In this document: one piece after another, positions 51,554-61,664 of the stretch
How the letters are laid out: every line of letters starts with the position of its first letter
Position numbering within the stretch: the stretch's first letter is position 1
Source of the DNA: Clostridium aceticum
GTDB taxonomy: Bacteria > Bacillota > Clostridia > Peptostreptococcales > Natronincolaceae
Reading direction: 5' to 3'
Assembly: GCF_001042715.1 (NCBI RefSeq)
Contig: NZ_CP009687.1
Span: forward strand, 3,587,418 to 3,651,417
Length of the DNA stretch: 64,000 bases
Program-made: the position numbers and the translations under genes
The notes under the pieces: generated by a model
Databases searched by the model: none
What the model saw: only the letters and a program-made list of their open reading frames with translations
What the model was told of the DNA's origin: nothing

Positions 51554-52590
51554 CAATGGGGGGAGTCACTCCTTTTTATTTTTTCTATGATGGGTTTTGC
51601 CGCTTCTGATCTTAAAAACTCATAGGTAACTGGATGAACGAGTCTCTCTATGCTGTACCAGTCTTCCTTTCTTATCAATCTTCTTACTTCGGAAGCACTA
51701 ACAGCCTTTTCTTGAAGATTTAATCTATCCACTTCCACAACCTCAATTCCCCGCTGAGGTAGTGTAGCCAGCAATGCTTCGTTATACTGACTTGTCACCT
51801 TACAGTAGGGTTCTGTTCCAATGTATCGTTTTTCTATATTAAAAACTGGAGCAATATACTTTCCAAAGATCCCCGCATCTAGTTTTGTGTACGCCCTTAA
51901 CCGATCTCCCTCCTGCCTTAAAAAATAAGAAGGAAAAGTGGTGGAGGAAATAATATAGTTACCTCCCGGTAAAACATGAATATTTTTCAGATCCTCTGTT
52001 CCTCTTTTCACAAGGTCCAGCCTCACTTCAAAGGGAAAAAGCGAGCGATTTTCTTCCACAATAAATACAACGACTTCCTTATTCTCTCTAGCAGCCTTCT
52101 CTATTAAATATCTATGTCCTAAAGTAAAGGGATTACAATTCATTACTAGTGCGGCCTTTTTTTCTTGGGCAAGTCCACTGTTACTATACATTTTTTCTGT
52201 ATATCTTCTTACATTGGCCATGCCCCCCTCCAATAAAGAAACCTCTTCTACTGTGTGGACTTCATGATAATTAAGCCCCTTAAATATAGAAAGGTTTTTA
52301 GGTTCAGTAAATAGAAAAGACTCATAGATACCTCTATCAAAAAGTCTATTGGTGATGTGGGTGACAAGTTTTGAAGCAATACCCTCCCCTTGTAATCCAT
52401 TTTTTACTGCAAAACATTTAAGCACTTTTCCTGCATAGGAACAAGTGCCTAAAATTTCATCTTTCGTTTTTGCTACAATAGTGTACTCTATATCATTATC
52501 AAAAAATAGGTTGAAAGTTGAAAGAAAACCTTCAACTTCTAACCTTTGATTGCTATTTAGATCTATTTTTTCGATAAAAATGTCTTGCAT
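51553..52590 (-). CDS. citC: Citrate (or citramalate) lyase ligase, acetyl-activating
   Basis: 345 residues. N-terminal GNAT-like region (VKNGLQGEGIASKLVTHITN), then a nucleotidyltransferase core with NPFTLGHRYLIEKAA (the T/HIGH-like motif) and SASEVRRLIRKED (an ISTxxR-like signature). It acetylates the prosthetic group on CitD using acetate and ATP to activate the lyase. Coupled to citX by start/stop overlap. Confidence 0.93.
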   Translation of the reverse strand: MQDIFIEKIDLNSNQRLEVEGFLSTFNLFFDNDIEYTIVAKTKDEILGTCSYAGKVLKCFAVKNGLQGEGIASKLVTHITNRLFDRGIYESFLFTEPKNLSIFKGLNYHEVHTVEEVSLLEGGMANVRRYTEKMYSNSGLAQEKKAALVMNCNPFTLGHRYLIEKAARENKEVVVFIVEENRSLFPFEVRLDLVKRGTEDLKNIHVLPGGNYIISSTTFPSYFLRQEGDRLRAYTKLDAGIFGKYIAPVFNIEKRYIGTEPYCKVTSQYNEALLATLPQRGIEVVEVDRLNLQEKAVSASEVRRLIRKEDWYSIERLVHPVTYEFLRSEAAKPIIEKIKRSDSPH

Positions 52591-52594
52591 AAAA

Positions 52595-54136
52595 TCAATC
52601 CTTTATCTTTTTCACAACATCAATCACAGTACCATCTCGATATTCAACAACAGCCACTACTTTATCGTCTTTTTCAATCTTTTCTGGTACACCTGTCATT
52701 CCTTCTGCTATTTGTTTTAGGGCTTCGATGGTCATTACTGGTAGATTAGCGGCTTCTAACTTCTCTATTAAGTCTTGTCTTTTAGGATTTACAGCGATTC
52801 CTCTTTCTGTTACTAGTACATCAATAGTTTCTCCAGGAGTCGTCACTGTAGTAACCCCATCCACCACAATAGGAAGTCTTCCCTTTACCAACTGGGTAAC
52901 AACAATTGCCAGCTTTGCTCCTGCTGCTGTATCACTATGCCCTCCTGATCCTCCCATGATCATACCACTGGAGCCAGTTGTAACATTAACGTTAAAATCT
53001 GTGTCTATTTCTGTTGCTCCCAAGATCATCACATCAAGATTGTTGACAACAGCACCTTTATTATGGGGATTGCCATACATAGATGCCGACATACCTTGGT
53101 GCTTTTGATTCTTTCTATAGGACTCAACCGCTTTTAAATCAAAACATTGCACATCAAAGATAGATTCAAATAGTCCTGCTTCAAACATCTCTACCAAGTA
53201 ACCAGTGATTCCTCCAGCTGCAAAACTACCTTTGATCTCTTTCTTTTCCATCAGTTCCTTTACATAGGCAGCAACTGCTAGAGATGTTCCCCCTGCTCCT
53301 GTCTGGAAGGAGAAACCATCCTTTAAAAGTCCTGATGTTTCTATGACTTTAGAAGTCATTTTAGCAATTTTTAGACCTACAGGGTCCTTTGTAATTTGCG
53401 TTGTTCCAGATACAATTCCCTTCGGATCTCCGATACACTCTACCTGTACAATATAATCGATGTATTCCTGGGTAATCTCAATAGGACATGCAGGGTAAGC
53501 TACTAAGTTGTCGGTGATAGCCACTGTTTTCGCAGCATAGATAGCATCGGCAACTGCATAACCTAAAGCACCACAGGCAGCCTCCCCATCCACACCATTG
53601 ATATTACCATAGGTGTCACAGGTGGGGGCAGCGATAAACGCTATATCAATGGCAAGGTCTCCAGAAGCAATGGCTCTGGTCCTTCCTCCATGAGTGTGCA
53701 TAATTGCTGGATTTTTTAATTCTCCTCTTGAAATCGCCTCTGCCACAGGTCCTGACATATAGCTAGCATAGACTCCAGTTACTACACCGGTTTTCATGTG
53801 CTGCACCAAAGGAGCATGGACTGGAAATATAGAACTAGCTGCAACTTTTATATCCTTTATGCCAACTTTAGCAACTTCTTCTAAAACCATATTTAATATA
53901 TAGTCACCGTTTCGCAAATGATGATGAAAAGAAATCGTCATACCATCCTTCATGTTACACTTGCTGATGGCTTCTTGAATAGATGCTAGTACTTTCTTTT
54001 CTCCTGGTACTGCTGGCTTTATCGCCACTGATTTCTTCTCTATCTCTCCTAAGCTTGCAAAAGCTCCTTTAAATGGTTTAACGGCTCCGTAGCCTTGGAT
54101 GGATTCAGGAATTTCTCTTCCAAGTATATTTTTCAT
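52595..54136 (-). CDS. citF: Citrate/citramalate lyase alpha subunit (CoA-transferase)
   Basis: 513 residues from the ATG giving MKNILGREIPESI, with AAGGAG eight nt upstream. CitF family markers: FHHHLRNGDYILNMVLEEVA, PTCDTYGNINGVDGEAACGA, TGAGGTSLAVAAYVKEL, TGSSGMIMGGSGGHSDTAAG. It exchanges acetyl for the incoming acid on the carrier. Given the pathway context, the substrate is more likely (S)-citramalate than citrate; sequence alone does not separate them. Confidence 0.9.
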   Translation of the reverse strand: MKNILGREIPESIQGYGAVKPFKGAFASLGEIEKKSVAIKPAVPGEKKVLASIQEAISKCNMKDGMTISFHHHLRNGDYILNMVLEEVAKVGIKDIKVAASSIFPVHAPLVQHMKTGVVTGVYASYMSGPVAEAISRGELKNPAIMHTHGGRTRAIASGDLAIDIAFIAAPTCDTYGNINGVDGEAACGALGYAVADAIYAAKTVAITDNLVAYPACPIEITQEYIDYIVQVECIGDPKGIVSGTTQITKDPVGLKIAKMTSKVIETSGLLKDGFSFQTGAGGTSLAVAAYVKELMEKKEIKGSFAAGGITGYLVEMFEAGLFESIFDVQCFDLKAVESYRKNQKHQGMSASMYGNPHNKGAVVNNLDVMILGATEIDTDFNVNVTTGSSGMIMGGSGGHSDTAAGAKLAIVVTQLVKGRLPIVVDGVTTVTTPGETIDVLVTERGIAVNPKRQDLIEKLEAANLPVMTIEALKQIAEGMTGVPEKIEKDDKVVAVVEYRDGTVIDVVKKIKD

Positions 54137-54138
54137 AT

Positions 54139-55020
54139 CTACCACTCCTTTACCAAGCCTGCAAGCTTTGCTTTTTTCATGACATTTTCTGCCCTTGCAA
54201 TAATCGGTGCATCCACCATTTTTCCGTCTAAAGAAAATACACCTTTACCTTCTTTTTGTGCCTCTTCCATAGCATGAATCACCCTTTGAGCATAGCTGAT
54301 TTCTTCCTGAGAAGGTGCAAAAATTTCGTGAATTGTATCTACCTGTCTTGGATTAATAGCAGCCTTTCCTGTCATCCCTAAGGATTTAGATGTATTTATA
54401 TCCTTTTCAAAACCTTCACAGTCATTCATATCAGCGAAAGGTGTATCAATAGCATCTACTTTATAGGCTTTACATGCAGCAGCTACCTTGCTTCTTGCGT
54501 AGAAGATTTCCTCACCTTCTCTAGTTCTCTTTATGCCAAGGTCAGCAGTTAAATCTTCTGCACCTAATAAAACACCTATAACTCTTGGTGAAGCCTGTAT
54601 CACGCTGTGAATGGTTTCTAGCCCATAGGCGGTTTCGATTAAAGCAAAAATTTTTATACTGCCAATTTGAAAGCCTTCTTGTGCCTCAATATCTGTTAAG
54701 ATTTCACATACTGTTTTTACATCTTCTTCAGTTGCTTTTGTTACCATTAAGGCATCAGGCTTTACTCTTCCTATTTCTTCAGCATCTTTTAAACCAAAAC
54801 CAGATGAAAGGGGGTTGATTCTTACAACCACTTCAGTACCATGAAAGTCTACATGCTTTATAGCGTTTCTTACTAAAATTCTGGCTGCATCCTTTTCTGT
54901 AATACTTACTGCATCTTCCAGATCTAATATAATGCTGTCTGCTCCGAGAATGCCAGCACTTTGCAGCATACTAGGATTGTTTCCTGGCATAAATAGCATT
55001 GTTCTTCTAAGTCTCTCCAT
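54139..55020 (-). CDS. citE: Citrate/citramalate lyase beta subunit (aldolase-type)
   Basis: 293 residues, HpcH/HpaI aldolase fold: RRTMLFMPGNNPSMLQSA, DSIILDLEDAVSITEKDAAR with the Mg-ligating acids, VVVRINPLSSGFGLKDAEEI, VLLGAEDLTADLGIKRT. It splits the acyl-carrier-bound acid into an acetyl-carrier and the oxo-acid, which would be pyruvate for citramalate or oxaloacetate for citrate. Two nt separate it from citF. Confidence 0.92.
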   Translation of the reverse strand: MERLRRTMLFMPGNNPSMLQSAGILGADSIILDLEDAVSITEKDAARILVRNAIKHVDFHGTEVVVRINPLSSGFGLKDAEEIGRVKPDALMVTKATEEDVKTVCEILTDIEAQEGFQIGSIKIFALIETAYGLETIHSVIQASPRVIGVLLGAEDLTADLGIKRTREGEEIFYARSKVAAACKAYKVDAIDTPFADMNDCEGFEKDINTSKSLGMTGKAAINPRQVDTIHEIFAPSQEEISYAQRVIHAMEEAQKEGKGVFSLDGKMVDAPIIARAENVMKKAKLAGLVKEW

Positions 55021-55031
55021 GAAATCACCCC

Positions 55032-55295
55032 TTACATTGCCCTTTTTACTGCGGTTTCGACTCTTGCTCTTATGGTATAGTCTAGAGCTCCTCTATCTTT
55101 AGCAACAATGTGAATATTTTTTATCTCCAAACTTTCTAGTGTTTCTAAAATTACCTGTTGGATTTGTTTCCCAAACTGTTTCATTACAATACTTTCAAGG
55201 TCGATGGCAATCCCACTCTCATCGTTGGGTTGAACCATAATATAAATGTCATTCGATTCCATCGTACCTGCTTTTGCCGGAGCTTTGATCTCCAT
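55032..55295 (-). CDS. citD: Citrate/citramalate lyase gamma subunit (acyl carrier protein)
   Basis: 87 residues from the ATG giving MEIKAPAKAGTMESNDIYIM, matching the usual CitD start; the Ser of that segment (residue 14) is the site for the phosphoribosyl-dephospho-CoA arm. C-terminus KDRGALDYTIRARVETAVKR is family-typical. It carries the acyl group between CitF and CitE. Confidence 0.93.
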   Translation of the reverse strand: MEIKAPAKAGTMESNDIYIMVQPNDESGIAIDLESIVMKQFGKQIQQVILETLESLEIKNIHIVAKDRGALDYTIRARVETAVKRAM

Positions 55296-55304
55296 ACTTA
55301 ACAC

Positions 55305-55862
55305 CTACCTTTGTGTTTCTAAGTATTTCTGCTGTCCTATATCATAATAATTGTTACCTTCTTTATCAATTACCACAACCAACGGAAGATCTTCAACATA
55401 AAGTTTTCTTATAGCTTCCGCACCTAAGTCTTCATAGGCAATAATTTCAGAAGATTTCACACACTTAGCCGTTAAAGCTGCTGCCCCACCTATGGCAGCA
55501 AAATACACAGCACCAAACTCCTTCATAGCCTTTACCACTTCTTCATTCCGCATACCTTTGCCAATCATGCCTTTTAAACCCTTTGCTAAAAGTTGTGGCG
55601 TATAGGCATCCATTCTATAGCTAGTAGTGGGTCCAGCTGAACCTATAGGTTGCCCTTCCTTAGCTGGAGTGGGTCCTACATAGTAAATTGCCTGATCTTC
55701 GATATCAAAAGGGAGATTCTTTCCCTCTTCTAATAGTTGTACCAGCCTTTTATGAGCGGCATCTCTAGCGGTGTAGATGATCCCTGTAAGTAAAACACTA
55801 TCTCCCGCCTTCAGATCTTCTACTTTTTCCTTTGTTAGAGGCATGGTTATTTTTTTGCTCAT
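55305..55862 (-). CDS. Mesaconase / class I fumarase-type hydratase, beta subunit
   Basis: 185 residues. Fumarate hydratase C-terminal family: AGDSVLLTGIIYTARDAAHK, AGPTTSYRMDAYTPQLLAKG, GAVYFAAIGGAAALTAKCVK. It forms the small subunit of a two-subunit Fe-S hydro-lyase with the protein encoded upstream. Context (methylaspartate lyase upstream, cit genes downstream) argues for mesaconate to (S)-citramalate hydration. Confidence 0.9.
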   Translation of the reverse strand: MSKKITMPLTKEKVEDLKAGDSVLLTGIIYTARDAAHKRLVQLLEEGKNLPFDIEDQAIYYVGPTPAKEGQPIGSAGPTTSYRMDAYTPQLLAKGLKGMIGKGMRNEEVVKAMKEFGAVYFAAIGGAAALTAKCVKSSEIIAYEDLGAEAIRKLYVEDLPLVVVIDKEGNNYYDIGQQKYLETQR

Positions 55863-55874
55863 TTCATAAACCTC

Positions 55875-56717
55875 CTATATATGGGCATCTTTGTGTCTTG
55901 TTGCATGACAGTTTATATTTACTGCAACAGGTAATCCTGCAATATGAGTTCCATAGGTTTCTATGTTTACTGCTAAAGCAGTAGTTCTGCCACCAAAACC
56001 TTGTGGACCTATGCCTAGATCATTGATTGCCCCTAGTAATTCTTTTTCTAATTCAGCATAGAAGGGCTTTACATGTCTTTCATCTGTGGATCTTAAGAGG
56101 GCTTTTTTTGCAAGAAAAGCTGCCTTATCAAAAGTTCCACCTATACCTATGCCTACAACAATAGGAGGGCATGGGTTTGGTCCTGCCTCCTTTACTACTT
56201 TTAGAACAAAATCCTTTATCCCTTCAATACCGTCAGAGGGTTTTAGCATTTTAATCTGACTCATATTTTCACTGCCAAAGCCTTTTGGAGCAACCGTCAC
56301 TTTAAAAGTATCCCCCGGAATGATATCGTAATAAATGATAGCAGGTGTATTATCCTTGGTGTTTATTCTCTCTATAGGATCATTTACTACGGACTTTCTT
56401 AAGTATCCTTCTGTATAACCTTGTCTTACCCCTTCGTTGATGGCATCCTCTAAACTTCCACCAACCACTTGTACCTCTTGTCCGATTTCTAAAAACACTA
56501 CAGCCATCCCTGTATCTTGGCACATAGGTCTTGCTTCATTTTGTGCAATATCTGCATTTTCTATTAATACATCTAAGATATTTTGTGCAATAGGAAAATC
56601 TTCGTTAGCTCGTGCTTCATCAAATCTTGCTCTCATATCCTTTGTTAGATAGTAGTTTGCATCAATGCAAAGTTTTTTTATAGTTTCAGTAATTTTAGAA
56701 ACGTGAACTTCTCTCAT
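55875..56717 (-). CDS. Mesaconase / class I fumarase-type hydratase, alpha subunit
   Basis: 280 residues. Fe-S hydratase family: [20 protein letters not shown] with the first cluster Cys, [20 protein letters not shown] with the second, and [14 protein letters not shown] at the end with the third. It holds the [4Fe-4S] cluster that activates water. Paired 12 nt upstream of the beta subunit. As part of this operon it should hydrate mesaconate; fumarase activity may also be present. Confidence 0.9.
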   Translation of the reverse strand: MREVHVSKITETIKKLCIDANYYLTKDMRARFDEARANEDFPIAQNILDVLIENADIAQNEARPMCQDTGMAVVFLEIGQEVQVVGGSLEDAINEGVRQGYTEGYLRKSVVNDPIERINTKDNTPAIIYYDIIPGDTFKVTVAPKGFGSENMSQIKMLKPSDGIEGIKDFVLKVVKEAGPNPCPPIVVGIGIGGTFDKAAFLAKKALLRSTDERHVKPFYAELEKELLGAINDLGIGPQGFGGRTTALAVNIETYGTHIAGLPVAVNINCHATRHKDAHI

Positions 56718-56766
56718 TTTACAGCGCTCCTATTTATTATGATTTTGCTTTCTGGGAGAATTCTTA

Positions 56767-56794
56767 ATCAGGTGGAGTAAATGCTCCACCTGAT
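56767..56794 (-). other. Intercistronic hairpin between mal and mesaconase alpha
   Basis: Perfect 11-bp stem ATCAGGTGGAG / CTCCACCTGAT around TAAATG. No T-tract, so likely mRNA processing or stability rather than termination. Confidence 0.65.
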
Positions 56795-56833
56795 CCCCAA
56801 TCTCCAGCTTTAGCTGAAGAAAATTATTTATTT

Positions 56834-58087
56834 TTATTTTGATGAGGTTTCTCTTCTTTTTGCTAATGCCAGTACTCTATTCATTTCGTTATGAACGATC
56901 ATAAATCCTTCATCAACACCCATTCCTGGTTTTGCAAGACATTGGTCTGCACCACAAGCAATGGCTATATTTGTACATACTTGTGCTGATCTATCGGTTT
57001 CATTACAGGTTCCACCACTATAGGCACCTACACCGTTTGCTTTACAGTATAAGATAGATTCTACAATATTGTTAATACCACCAAGGTCTGGTGTCTTAAT
57101 TTGAATCATATCCGCAGCACCTTCGTCTACAAATAACTTGATGTCTTCCCATGTATTACACCATTCATCTGCAACAAGTTCAACACCAATATTTTTTTCT
57201 TTTAAAGCTGTTCTTAGAGCTTTTAACGCCTTTACTTGTCCTTCTCTATTTTCAACATCCATAGGTCCTTCTATACGAAGTTTGAAGGGTGCCGCTGCTG
57301 TTTCAAGTTCTCCAAGATAGTTTGCCATTTTTTCAACATCATTATTGAAAGCCAAACCAATGGTGCCATAAACGTCGATATGCATGATAAAACTATCTTC
57401 TTCTCTAGCTCTTAAGGCTTCTATTCTATTTTTTAACCAGCTAACATATTCTTTAAGTATTTCACCATTTTTTCCTAACTTTGTATCTACATGATTGATT
57501 AATGCATGAGGAAGAACATCTGCTCCCTTGATAATCATTTTGTCTACATTGTTATATCTATCATCCCCAGATTGTGTGAAAATTGGGATTCTTTTTAATT
57601 CTACATTAGTATTATACTCTTCTTTGATTACTTCTGCCATGGTTATTTTCTTTGCTTTAGAAACTGCATCTAAAATTCCTTGAGTAATACCGTATCTAAT
57701 GGCTGTATGAAGTCTTTTACCTTCCACCATCATGTTGTCAACTTCTTCAGCAAGTTCTTTGAAGGCTGTTATTTCTCTTCCAATAAGCGTTGGTGCAATA
57801 TGTTTTTCTATGATTGGAATAAACTCATCTGCTAAAAACAGAGGATCTCTTCCGCCTGCTCCTGAGTATTGAACAGCAGCACAATCACCATAAGCTACTT
57901 GACCGTCTTCTAAAATGAACATTACTGAAATAGACTCTCCTGCTTGTCTAACCTTTGTAAAACCTTCAGTAACAGCTTCCCCTATATATGTGAATCCATC
58001 ATGTTCTGCTCCTTGTTTAATCGCTCTTTGATCGTCAAAGTAAAATCCTGTTCTTCCTGATGAGCATACGATGTCTATAATTTTCAT
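56834..58087 (-). CDS. mal: Methylaspartate ammonia-lyase
   Basis: 417 residues, close to the usual 413. Start MKIIDIVCSSGRTGFYFDD and core DCAAVQYSGAGGRDPLFLAD are highly characteristic; the enolase-superfamily barrel carries IHIDVYGTIGLAF, LRIEGPMDVENREGQ, LVADEWCNTWEDI (metal ligands) and MIQIKTPDLGG with the catalytic Lys. It eliminates ammonia from (2S,3S)-3-methylaspartate to give mesaconate. GGAGG precedes the ATG. Confidence 0.96.
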   Translation of the reverse strand: MKIIDIVCSSGRTGFYFDDQRAIKQGAEHDGFTYIGEAVTEGFTKVRQAGESISVMFILEDGQVAYGDCAAVQYSGAGGRDPLFLADEFIPIIEKHIAPTLIGREITAFKELAEEVDNMMVEGKRLHTAIRYGITQGILDAVSKAKKITMAEVIKEEYNTNVELKRIPIFTQSGDDRYNNVDKMIIKGADVLPHALINHVDTKLGKNGEILKEYVSWLKNRIEALRAREEDSFIMHIDVYGTIGLAFNNDVEKMANYLGELETAAAPFKLRIEGPMDVENREGQVKALKALRTALKEKNIGVELVADEWCNTWEDIKLFVDEGAADMIQIKTPDLGGINNIVESILYCKANGVGAYSGGTCNETDRSAQVCTNIAIACGADQCLAKPGMGVDEGFMIVHNEMNRVLALAKRRETSSK

Positions 58088-58132
58088 TTTAACAATTCCT
58101 CCAAGTTTTTATATTATTTATTTAAAATTGTT

Positions 58133-58238
58133 CAACTCTTAAACTCCCTTCAGTATCAAATCCTAAGCTTCCCAAACTTACTACCTTCAAACGTGAGAAT
58201 TGTTTAACGGATTTGATACTTTCAGGGGTTAAGAGTTG
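58133..58238 (-). promoter_or_regulatory. Long stem-loop between glmE and mal
   Basis: Arms 58133-58163 and 58209-58238 (CAACTCTTAA..., CAGTATCAAATCC against GGATTTGATACT..., TTAAGAGTTG) give an imperfect stem of about 30 bp with a 45-base loop. It lies in the 228-bp gap upstream of mal, in the operon leader of mal, with no T-tract. No riboswitch class recognised. Confidence 0.65.
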
Positions 58239-58315
58239 TCACAATACCTTCAAGTGCTTTCACTTAATCTATTTAATTTTCTCTCAAAGTCACCATGCAA
58301 ATTGCACAAGTGAAA

Positions 58316-59773
58316 TTATTTGTTTTCTGGTCTACCTACAAGTGTTCCTTTTCCTACAGCATAGATATCATCAACAACCATTTGGAAGCTAACATCTCTT
58401 CCTTCTGTTTTTGCTCTGTCTTCTAATAACTGTCTATTGAAGTCCTTGATTTCTTTAGACATTGGAATACCACCAAATTCTAAATATCTAACAGCGCCAT
58501 TGTTATCTCTCGCTGGAAGAATTTTTCCTGCATTGTACTTACTTGGGGCAAAAGGAATATCCATAACACCTGTTTCGAAGGCCTTTACAACGCCTACTGC
58601 AAGATCGCCTTTACCTAATTCAAATAATTTATCCATGATACACTTTGTCTCTGCTTTAATCAAGCTGATTTCTTGCTCAAGCTCTTTTGACATAGGTAGT
58701 CTTTGCCCTTTTAACAGGTTTAATGTTTGTTTTGTTGCTTTGATTCCTTGAGCATTAGCTTCTTTTGTAGGAATTCCAATAGCTTCATGAGGTGTTTTAA
58801 CAATTACTTTTGTTGCACCAGCTAATGCTGCTGTAGCAGATCCCCATGAAATTACGCCAAATGCCTTTGACTCATCCGCTGGGAAACCACCCATCCATTG
58901 ATGGAATACAGTTGTAAGTTCTATATTATTGTAACCATATGTTTTAAAGTATTCTGACGCTTGCTCTACTAAAGCTCTAATAGCTGCAACGTCCTGTACT
59001 AAGTTTCCGCACTGTCCATATCCTAATGTAAGGTTTTTTACGCCTTGCTCTGCAGCAAGAAGTCCTTCAACGATCGCTACCACATTGGACATACTTGGAG
59101 GTACAAGAGTTCCCGTTAACGGTCCAAAAGGTTCTCTATTGATTTCAATACCCATTTCCTCATACATTCCTGTAAGTCTATCACAATATTGCCAATCTAA
59201 AATTGTTTTTTCTAAACTAACACTTTTTGCATAAGGGATGTTGTAAGAAATTCCACCACCCTCGTTAGAGGTCCAACCACCAGCATGAATGATTTCTGTT
59301 AATAACCTTGCATCTGGTGTGCCGTGTCTTGCTTGAAGAGGAAGTTCTACTGCCTCTAATACTTTCCTACAATTAGCCACTCCGTGATTTACTACAGGAA
59401 ATCCATTTAACATTGAACGATTTTCTTTTATACTTTCTTGGATACCCACTTCGCATTCATTGTATCTATTTTGTCTTGTATAACTATCAATGGTGTTTGG
59501 CAGAAGATCTGCTCCACCTTCATCTTGAAGGTATTGTAAAAGCTTGATATGTTCATCTACCAGTGCAACCCCTGCTCTTGGTTGTACAAGTGTTACACCT
59601 TCCTGGTTTGCTTTTCTTAACTTCGCTGCAAAGTTTTTATGCTCAGGAACTTTTTTTAAGTATTCTACTGCCTCTTGTAGATCTACACCTTTTCCAGTTG
59701 GCCAATGGGTTAGTATTTCCTCTCTTTGCTTCGAAAATTCTGCTTCTGTCATTTTTTTATTTTTAAGTTCCAT
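58316..59773 (-). CDS. glmE: Glutamate mutase (methylaspartate mutase) epsilon chain
   Basis: 485 residues from the ATG giving [20 protein letters not shown], with GGAGG seven nt upstream; an ATG 15 nt earlier includes the binding site and is less likely. Family motifs: [80 protein letters not shown]. It forms the TIM barrel that binds glutamate and the face of adenosylcobalamin, catalysing rearrangement to 3-methylaspartate together with GlmS. Confidence 0.96.
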   Translation of the reverse strand: MELKNKKMTEAEFSKQREEILTHWPTGKGVDLQEAVEYLKKVPEHKNFAAKLRKANQEGVTLVQPRAGVALVDEHIKLLQYLQDEGGADLLPNTIDSYTRQNRYNECEVGIQESIKENRSMLNGFPVVNHGVANCRKVLEAVELPLQARHGTPDARLLTEIIHAGGWTSNEGGGISYNIPYAKSVSLEKTILDWQYCDRLTGMYEEMGIEINREPFGPLTGTLVPPSMSNVVAIVEGLLAAEQGVKNLTLGYGQCGNLVQDVAAIRALVEQASEYFKTYGYNNIELTTVFHQWMGGFPADESKAFGVISWGSATAALAGATKVIVKTPHEAIGIPTKEANAQGIKATKQTLNLLKGQRLPMSKELEQEISLIKAETKCIMDKLFELGKGDLAVGVVKAFETGVMDIPFAPSKYNAGKILPARDNNGAVRYLEFGGIPMSKEIKDFNRQLLEDRAKTEGRDVSFQMVVDDIYAVGKGTLVGRPENK

Positions 59774-59787
59774 TACATTTCCTCCCA

Positions 59788-61176
59788 TTATACATTTATA
59801 AGGTATTTTTTCAATATTCTGATTGCATGATTCGGATATTTTACTGCCATTAAACCCATTGCTGAAAGAATGTATGTTTTATCTACTAAAAGCTTTGGTT
59901 TCATTGGCTTCAGGTACTTAGGACTTTCTTCACTATATAACCCAGCCTGTAGTATTTTTCCTGGATTTTCACTATGGATCAATACACCACCGGTGCCTAT
60001 TACATATTTTGTGTTGGATAAATCTTTTCCAGTTAAGGAGTATACCTTTCCCATAGGTGTATAAACATCTTCTAATACACCTACATGTCGTTCCATAGCG
60101 ACTTCTGTTGCCGCCATACTCATAGCCTCATCAAACTCTATTTCTTCAGAGGTTTGAGGGATTTCATTAACATGCTGAGCAAGGTAGTTACAGCGTTCCT
60201 GAACATTATAGTTCAAGTTAGGTGCGAATTTTTTGATTTTCCTTGTAGCTATTGCTTGACCAAGAGACTCAGCACTTACCCGCATCCCTAGGTCTCCTTC
60301 TACCGTTCTCTTTGCATAAGGTTCCTGTAAACCTGTTTTCATAACACCTGGTCTTGTTGGCTCTCCTTCTGCTATAGAATGAATATCTGTTGTAGCCCCT
60401 CCAATATCCACCACAATTAAATCTCCTATCCCTTCTTCTTCACTGGTTCCGTGGGATAAAATTTTTGCTGCATTTAAAACTGCGGCAGGGGTGGGCATCA
60501 AGATTCCGTTGATAAAAGATTCTATTCCCTTCATTCCTTTTGCTTCTACAATCTTCCTCATGAAGATGTCTCGGATCGTTTCTCTTGCAGGTTCTACATT
60601 TAATACATTGAGCTTAGGCATAACATTGTCGGTTATTTCGTAGTCGATTCCCTGTTGTGTGAAAATTTCTTCTATTTCATCATTGGCTTTTCTATTTCCT
60701 GCCACCACTACTGGTACATCTTTTATATTCATGGCAATCATTTTTGCATTGTGTATAATGCAGTCTTTGTTGCCCCCATCTGTTCCACCGGCTAATAAAA
60801 TAATATCAGGTTTCTTTTGGATCATATCTCTGATTTCTCTAAGGGTCAGTTCATGACTATATACCTCTAATATTCTAGAACCTGCCCCTAAAGCAGCTCT
60901 TTTTGCTGCCTCAGCAGTAAGGTCTGGTACCAAGCCAACGGCTATCATCTTCAGTCCTCCTGCTGCACTACTACATGCCAACATCTCGTTAAATTGGACA
61001 TTTTTCCCTTTGCATTTTTCCTTCATAATGACATATGCATTTTGAAATCCAACCATAATGTCACTTTCTACAGTTGTCAGTGCTTTTGCATTGGCAATAA
61101 TTTCTTCTTTTTCCATGTCAACAGCAGTAAGTTTTGTGTAGGTACTGCCAAAGTCAATTAGTAATAGTGCATCCAT
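59788..61176 (-). CDS. glmL: Glutamate mutase accessory protein MutL/GlmL (ASKHA ATPase)
   Basis: 462 residues from the ATG giving [20 protein letters not shown], with GAGGG upstream. ASKHA features: the N-terminal phosphate-1 loop just quoted, [40 protein letters not shown] (phosphate-2). MutL proteins lie between glmS and glmE in clostridia and are proposed to reactivate or chaperone the mutase. Confidence 0.93.
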   Translation of the reverse strand: MDALLLIDFGSTYTKLTAVDMEKEEIIANAKALTTVESDIMVGFQNAYVIMKEKCKGKNVQFNEMLACSSAAGGLKMIAVGLVPDLTAEAAKRAALGAGSRILEVYSHELTLREIRDMIQKKPDIILLAGGTDGGNKDCIIHNAKMIAMNIKDVPVVVAGNRKANDEIEEIFTQQGIDYEITDNVMPKLNVLNVEPARETIRDIFMRKIVEAKGMKGIESFINGILMPTPAAVLNAAKILSHGTSEEEGIGDLIVVDIGGATTDIHSIAEGEPTRPGVMKTGLQEPYAKRTVEGDLGMRVSAESLGQAIATRKIKKFAPNLNYNVQERCNYLAQHVNEIPQTSEEIEFDEAMSMAATEVAMERHVGVLEDVYTPMGKVYSLTGKDLSNTKYVIGTGGVLIHSENPGKILQAGLYSEESPKYLKPMKPKLLVDKTYILSAMGLMAVKYPNHAIRILKKYLINV

Positions 61177-61192
61177 GTTTATCACCCTCAGA

Positions 61193-61627
61193 TTAAGCAG
61201 ATTTTAGGCTTTCTTGTAAGTCTAACTTTAAATCTTCTCTTAAGTCTTTGATTCCTACTTGTGGTGAAGTTCCTGGTGCATAAACACGATCGAAGCCCAT
61301 ATTTTCAAATCTTTTTTGTACTGGTGCCCATTCTTGCTTTCCGACTACAAGATTTCCGCCAGCATATAATAATATATCCTTTAATCCCGCTTCTTCACAC
61401 TTTTCTCTTAATCCTCTACAGTCGATTTCTCCATGACCATAAAGTGATGATACTAAAATAGCACATGCATTGGTTTCAATCGCTGCATTGATAAAATCTT
61501 CTTGAGAACTAAGCACACCTATATTAATTACTTCAAATCCTGCTTCTGTAAAAGCATAGTCCAGCACCTTATTTCCAACTGCGTGACAATCTGCTCCAAT
61601 AACACCTATTACTATATTCTTTTTCAT
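61193..61627 (-). CDS. glmS: Glutamate mutase sigma chain, B12-binding
   Basis: 144 residues. Base-off/His-on cobalamin motif D-x-H-x2-G in [18 protein letters not shown], with His 16 as lower cobalt ligand; later [20 protein letters not shown] and [11 protein letters not shown] line the nucleotide pocket. It supplies adenosylcobalamin to GlmE. First enzyme gene after the GntR regulator. Confidence 0.96.
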   Translation of the reverse strand: MKKNIVIGVIGADCHAVGNKVLDYAFTEAGFEVINIGVLSSQEDFINAAIETNACAILVSSLYGHGEIDCRGLREKCEEAGLKDILLYAGGNLVVGKQEWAPVQKRFENMGFDRVYAPGTSPQVGIKDLREDLKLDLQESLKSA

Positions 61628-61664
61628 GATATATTCTCCCCTTTTTGATTGATTTAAATGAATT

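Noticed and set aside
51065-56717. Citrate fermentation plus TCA fumarase
   Set aside because: No citrate carrier or oxaloacetate decarboxylase; gene order follows the methylaspartate pathway.
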